This document shows positions 59,175 through 64,000 of a DNA stretch of 64,000 bases, piece after piece (within the stretch, counting starts at the first letter, position 1; every line of letters starts with the position of its first letter). Below the pieces are notes generated by a model. The model was given only the letters and a program-made list of their open reading frames with translations. It did no database searches and was not told the origin of the DNA. The DNA is taken from the NCBI RefSeq assembly GCF_042242105.1, contig NC_092014.1, forward strand, positions 3,213,874-3,277,873, given 5' to 3'. This DNA comes from Pempheris klunzingeri. Taxonomy: Eukaryota > Chordata > Actinopteri > Acropomatiformes > Pempheridae. The position numbers were made by a program, and so were the translations under genes.

Positions 59175-59799
59175 TTAGCCTGCCGCCTCATCATCTCCCT
59201 GCGGAGGCTCTTTGCGCTGGTTCTGACCACCGGCGCTGGCCGCCAAAATCCTCTGCACAAAGTCTTTGGTCCGCCCGGCAACTAAAGGACCTGCAGTTGT
59301 CATGGAAATAAATTTGTGTGATGGACAGAAATATTTCTTTATGAAAGAAAAATCCAAAAATGAGGGTAAATGTGGGAGAATGTATCACTAAAAATAAAAT
59401 AATGCAGTTTTAGTGATGGTAATGCTGTTTTTAATAAAGAGTCACAAAAAGTACATTTAAAAACATCACACACTAGTTGATATGTGCAAAGAATACAACA
59501 ATATGTAGGTGCTTTGTAGGAAGTATTTACTCCAGCTGGTATTGGAGAAGCTCCACTCACTGTTTTGCTGTGAATGCATGAATGACTTGGGGTAGTGGGA
59601 TCTATATATTTATAAATTTATAGCATGACAGGACAGGACTGTATGCACTTTGTGTGTTTGTGTCTCTCACCACTGGAATCCCGCAGGATGTCCTCCAGGC
59701 GTTGGGTCATCCCGCGCTCGTCCGTGTCCTCTTCTTCGCTGCTCTCCACCCGCCGTCGGATCACCTCCTTGATCCGCAGCAGAGCTCCCAGCAGGTTCT
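59175..59799 (-). CDS. C-terminal two exons of an unidentified gene
   Basis: Minus-strand exons 59799-59671 (129 nt) and 59290-59175 (116 nt) have good splice sites (TTTGCACAG|AG, AGTG|GTGAGA, AACTGCAG|GT) and join in frame through a split Gly codon. The first exon begins with two bases of a split codon, so coding continues upstream, probably beyond the window. The 80 visible residues run NLLGALLRIKEVIRRR, then an acidic segment ESSEEEDTDERG, then MTQRLEDILRD, then AGRTKDFVQRILAAS, and end GDDEAAG. They look helical and charged, with no membrane segment or motif that I recognise. It is convergent with entpd7. In human the next genes after ENTPD7 are COX15 and CUTC; this sequence does not resemble either C-terminus as I know them. 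Function unknown. Confidence 0.7.
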
Positions 59800-60224
59800 C
59801 TGTGCAAATAAAAACCAAACAGTTGTCATCTCAAAAGCACGACGGGCCAGAAAGCTGTTGCCAAAGCAGGTATTCTGGATTCTGGCTGCAGTGTCAATAA
59901 CACTGACACCAATTTTTCCTCACAAATCCTCTTTTAGTTCATTAAAGGTCACATGTTCTGCTCACTTTCCGACTCATACTTGTGTTTGGAGGTCCCACTG
60001 GAACAGATTCACATTATTTTTCTCCTACAGACATGACTGCTGCAGCCGTTTACAGCTTCTGCCTGCTCACTCCCTTTTATAAGAGCACAACAACCTGCTC
60101 CTCTTTGCTCTGGAGTCAGTAAGGAGATGTTTTCAGCCTGCTGAAGGGCTGGAGGATAAAGGGATCATAAAGGGTGTCAAATCTAAACGTTTTTCTTTTT
60201 TACTCGCATTTAGTGAGAGACGGA

Positions 60225-60226
<2 letters not shown>

Positions 60227-60268
<42 letters not shown>
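60227..60268. repeat. (AG)n microsatellite
   Basis: About 21 AG units in the intron-like region. Another AG tract lies at 62057-62080. Confidence 0.95.
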
Positions 60269-60272
<4 letters not shown>

Positions 60273-61189
60273 GCAGTGTGAAGGGTCCCATATTTATGTG
60301 GAGAAATAATTAAAAAGTGGATTTTGCTGAATATGAGACGTTTAAACAAAACAAGCTCAGCTATTCAAACACATCACATTGTTTTCACACAAAACAGCTG
60401 TAGAAGAATGTCGCCAAAATAAAACCCTTTTCACTGATTTGATTTAACAGATGATTCTGACAAAGCATTCAACGCCAACTTTCGGTTCGTGATCATTTAA
60501 ATCAAAACTCGGTGCCTTAGCTTTTGTTTCTCAAAACTTTAGAGCACGTTTGTCCAAAAACTCTGCTGCTGCATTGTAACGAACAAGATGTTCGTCTTTA
60601 AGAGCAAAAGGGAAAGGAAAGGGAGAGTAAGCTTAAGTGAAAGTGAAAAGTTGGAGTGGGCTTGTGACCAGAAGGACAGATTCAGGAGGAGGAAGTGACA
60701 GAGTATGACGTGTCCTTCCTTCTTTAGAGCCACAGTTGACTCCCAGCTGCCCCAGTGGAGCCAACAGACCAGACTGGGGCAGCTTCTACCTGTGAAACTG
60801 CAACGATGAAAGCAGATGTTGAGCAGATGTTTCTGAGAAAGACATCAGTGCTTCCTTGGTTATTTTTTGCTGAGTAAACATGTTTCCTGTGTTTGTATTG
60901 TGAAAAACTGCAGCAGATTATCATTAGCAATTATTCTGATGGTCGATTAATCGTTTGAAGCCCGACTGAGTCTTTGCTTAGAGCTTCTCTAGTGTGAAGA
61001 TCTGCTGGAAAATATCATTGCAAACTTAAACTAGAATCACCGCCTTGGTGTTGTGTCTCTCCGCCAACCTTCAGTTCACACCCACATCCGATTAGTGTCA
61101 CCAATTCAGTGTCCAACATGGTCTCAATCCCCCCTTCTGTTCCCGGATTATGGCGTCGAATAACGGCCGGAAAAGTGTTTTTGCTGAAC

Positions 61190-61405
61190 ATTAGATTGTC
61201 ACAGTGACGTTTGACCTTTGACTGATATAAAATGTCATCATCTTCATCATTTTATCCTATTAGACGTGTTTGCGTGTGTGAAATGTTGTCATGTGTCACA
61301 TGTTGTCATTGACCTTCGACCACCAAACTCACAAAGTTCATCCTCTGAGTCCGAGTGAACGTTCACGCCGAATGTAATGAAACATAACGCCTAACTACTG
61401 TCGGT
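61190..61405. mobile_element. Interspersed repeat (GTGACCTTTGACC-type)
   Basis: CACAGTGACGTTTGACCTTT, GACCTTCGACCACCAAACTC and GTTCATCCTCTGAGTCCGAG follow the word order of a repeat that is common in percomorph fish. Non-coding and moderately diverged. The class is uncertain. Confidence 0.5.
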
Positions 61406-61444
61406 GCTGAGGCAGAAAAATGTGGGTTTTGGGGCAACTGAAGG

Positions 61445-61483
61445 CATCACAGTTCCTCAGAGCGCCTCTGAGGAACTGTGATG
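61445..61483. repeat. Perfect 18-bp inverted repeat with 3-base loop
   Basis: CATCACAGTTCCTCAGAG at 61445-61462 is followed by CGC and then its exact reverse complement at 61466-61483. It directly follows the interspersed repeat. No gene, promoter or repeat end that I know explains it. Confidence 0.95.
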
Positions 61484-61799
61484 ACATTTAATATTAACAA
61501 CACAAATAAAGATTAGCTGCAGCCCCGACTCAAACACTGTCGAACGCAGCGTGACCAGCTTTTTCTGCACCACAGATAACCAACTTCCACACGTTCATTT
61601 GGACATCAGATCCTTTCCGCTCCAAAACAAAGGATTTGCTTGAGGTTTATCTTCTGTGATTCTGGCTCCTCCCCCTTTGTGGGGGTCATGTGACCAGATG
61701 GCGCCACGACAACCCCACCCCCCCGCCCCGCCCCTGTCGGTGTACATTATTCTCTTATGGATCTGATTCCTCTTTTGTCCAGCGCTCGTCTCAGCATGG

Positions 61800-61892
61800 A
61801 GTGTGTGTGTGTGTGTGTGTGTGTGGGCGAAGGGCCACAGTGGGTTTTACTCGTTTCTTTTTTCTGACACTTTGGATATCCCTCTCTCTCTG

Positions 61893-61925
<33 letters not shown>
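61800..61925. repeat. GT tract and inverted CA tract
   Basis: (GT)n at 61800-61825 and (CA)n at 61893-61925, inverted relative to each other and 67 bp apart, could form a hairpin in single-stranded DNA or RNA. Confidence 0.93.
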
Positions 61926-61929
<4 letters not shown>

Positions 61930-62388
61930 CTGAAGTTAGGAGGCTTCCCGGCACTGGCATAGCACCAAAGTCCTGCTTATTAGAAGTTTCCTGTTGAATC
62001 TGCTGCTGTGCATGTAAAGAGTGTTTTGTACAGATGCAAATTACAGGGATGGGGAGAGAAAGAGAGAGAGAGAGAGAGAGGACACAGAGAGCAAGTGAAC
62101 GTGAGAGAATGAAAAAAAAAGGGAAGAAAGAGTCACAGGAGGAAGGAGAGGGGAAAGAGGAGGGAAAGAGGAAGCGAGGGGATGTACTGTATGAGGTTAA
62201 GCCTTGTGTGTTTTGGCTTCCCGCCAGCAGCACAAAAAAATGTGCAGGAGCCACAAGTAAAGCTTTCGCAATGAAATGCCGGCCCGGGATCAGGAATGAA
62301 AGGAATGTTAAAAGACGGGAGGGAAAAAACAGGGACAAAAGGAAGCAGGACGCCGGTTGGGGTTGAATTAAAAGACGTCGACTCGAAC

Positions 62389-62418
62389 CCGAGGAGGAGG
62401 AGGAGGAGGAGGAGGAGG
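62389..62418. repeat. (GGA)n microsatellite
   Basis: About ten GGA units; creates poly-Arg and poly-Leu false frames. Confidence 0.93.
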
Positions 62419-64000
62419 GGGGACCCGGCTGACAGATTTGGCAGAGTCGAGGTGTTGATTATCATGAACGAGGTGAAGACACCCTTCTCGGGTTTTTCGT
62501 CATCCAGCGTGTTTACACGCTCCTCGGTGATCTCGTTATAATCAGCCTTCTGCAGTAACCTGATTTCTTAAACAGGGCATCTTCAAAGTGGCCTTGGGAA
62601 GACGCTTTCTCAGTAATTTACAGCCCGATTTGTGTTTTATTCCTCTATATAAAAAGAGGCTGGAACATGTCAGCTCTACGGCACCGCAGACGTGTTATTT
62701 GTTGCATGTTGGGAGGGGGGGGGTGTGATTTTTATCATCAATGACTTAAACTGCCGTGTGCGAGTAAAATAAATAAACTTAGGTCCAATCTCCACAGCTG
62801 AACACAAGGTTATTTCTAAGATTTAGACAAATGCACACAGTGAGAAAAAAGTGGGCGCCTGTAGGAACCTTTCACTGGCAGGTTTTTCCACAGAGTATCA
62901 TATTGGCCTCGTGCCGTGTCGCCTGAAATAGAAGAGCGCTAACTGATATGATAACACTTTTATGAAAAATAACATCAACCTTGTGGGAAAGAGCAGAAAC
63001 AGCTGCGTCACGGCAAAAGGTCAAACATTCAACGAGCGAGCCTGCTGTCATGTGGTGACCAAATCAATAATGAGACAGCCACCAGGATGCATCTGGGGTT
63101 CAGAGCAGGAAATGACGGTGCTGGAAACACAGCGTATGTTTGCTTGGTGGCAAAGTCAGAGATCAGAGCGGCTAAACGTAAGGGATAAGAGACGCGCCGG
63201 CTGTGGCTGTGTCATCAATCTAAACGCTCCAGGAAATACTTCAAAACAATAACAAAGACAGGCATGGGTGAGGTGGCTTTGGTTTTTCTGGTTGGGCCGG
63301 GGACTGATGGGTTTCGGGTTGCCAGGCAGTCTAGGAAGCACGGCTGGTGCTGGAAATACTGATAAGGGCAATAACCAGGCGTGAGTCTGACGAACTGTTT
63401 AACTATTTATCCAATAAGCCTCCACCTAAAGGTTTCATGCATCTCCATGAGTAAAATTCTTTACATGAAGGATGTAATGGGTCATTGTTCGAGCAATGAA
63501 CCACAGAAGTTGCTGTGAATGTTATCTAGGTTGCACTAAAATCAGTGGACTGGGAATGATCGATTAAAAATGGGATGCAGTGATCTGTAGTGTAAAGCGA
63601 TTGTGGGTCAGGGGCGTAAAGTGGACGCCATCATGGTGACAACATCCGTCCACACACAGACATATAAACACACGCACACAGACTCCCAGCGGCTGATAAA
63701 AGGTCATGCATATTAAAATAACAGACTCTGACCTCAATCTGCTCTCTCATGGCCAACCATATTTTCCCTTTGAGTGATATCACTGAATCATAAGAGGGTA
63801 AAAAAAAAAAACTTTTCATGAATAAAAGGAGCACAGTTTTTTTAAATTGCTCGCAGCGCGTTTCTGCGTTTATCCAATTTGAGCCAAACGAATTCAATAA
63901 AAGCACCAAATTCCTCAACACAGACAGAAGAATGTGATCCTTCAGTTGGAGTCAGAAACCTAAAAACCCTCAAAATAGGAGAATTAGATGTGTGGTGTGT

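Larger units (their letters stand above)
59800..64000 (-). other. Probable intron of the unidentified minus-strand gene
   Basis: No exon with a compatible phase and credible protein was found between the acceptor at 59799 and the window end. The sequence carries AG, GT, CA and GGA microsatellites, a fish interspersed repeat and one perfect hairpin. Open frames here (for example 62034-62366 and 61847-62338) are low-complexity. Confidence 0.45.

Noticed and set aside
58937..59281. 114-codon minus-strand frame with poly-Pro and poly-Glu
   Set aside because: It is produced by TCC and CTT microsatellites and is out of frame with the spliced C-terminal exon, which ends at its own stop at 59175.
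62034..62366. Arg/Glu/Lys-rich 110-codon frame
   Set aside because: It spans AG and GGA purine tracts. No splice sites or domain were found, and composition explains the length.

Overview
This window looks like a ray-finned fish genome, most probably a percomorph teleost. The genes have many exons with GT-AG introns and vertebrate-type proteins. CA/GT microsatellites are dense, and several interspersed repeats match types that I recognise as common in percomorph fish. Gene calls rest on hand-spliced reading frames compared with remembered family features; no database search was run.

Layout. 1-11326: gene-free upstream domain of nkx2.3, with GC-rich and GATA-motif-rich stretches that look like enhancers, mixed with decayed transposons. 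11327-13549 (+): nkx2.3, an NK2-class homeobox gene of two exons (337 aa). 14100-16520: sequence-complex, likely regulatory, non-coding DNA. 16600-25600: repeat-rich gene desert with a small MITE that has perfect terminal inverted repeats, several hAT-like MITE copies and long CA tracts. 27988-36513 (-): slc25a28 (mitoferrin-2, mitochondrial iron importer), four coding exons (406 aa), with a Harbinger-like transposon remnant in intron 3 and a 55-nt CA repeat close to one splice donor. 39007-46925 (+): entpd7 (LALP1, a Golgi/endomembrane nucleoside tri/diphosphatase), 13 coding exons (604 aa, the same length as human ENTPD7). 50800-59799 (-): the last two coding exons of an unidentified gene facing entpd7, with what may be an 8-kb 3' UTR containing MITEs and an inverted-repeat element. 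59800-64000: probably intron of that gene, with a perfect 18-bp hairpin.

The order nkx2.3 - slc25a28 - entpd7 matches human 10q24.2 (NKX2-3, SLC25A28, ENTPD7), which supports the nkx2.3 call over nkx2.5. The three genes do not form a pathway: one is a developmental transcription factor (pharyngeal endoderm, gut and spleen mesoderm in other vertebrates), and two are broadly expressed genes with divergent promoters about 1.8 kb apart. No prokaryotic features, CRISPR arrays, rRNA or tRNA genes were seen. I found no convincing new biological system. The best leads are the CA repeat beside the in-frame 57-nt slc25a28 exon, the perfect hairpin at 61445-61483, the inverted-repeat element in the putative long 3' UTR, and the unidentified C-terminus at 59175-59799.
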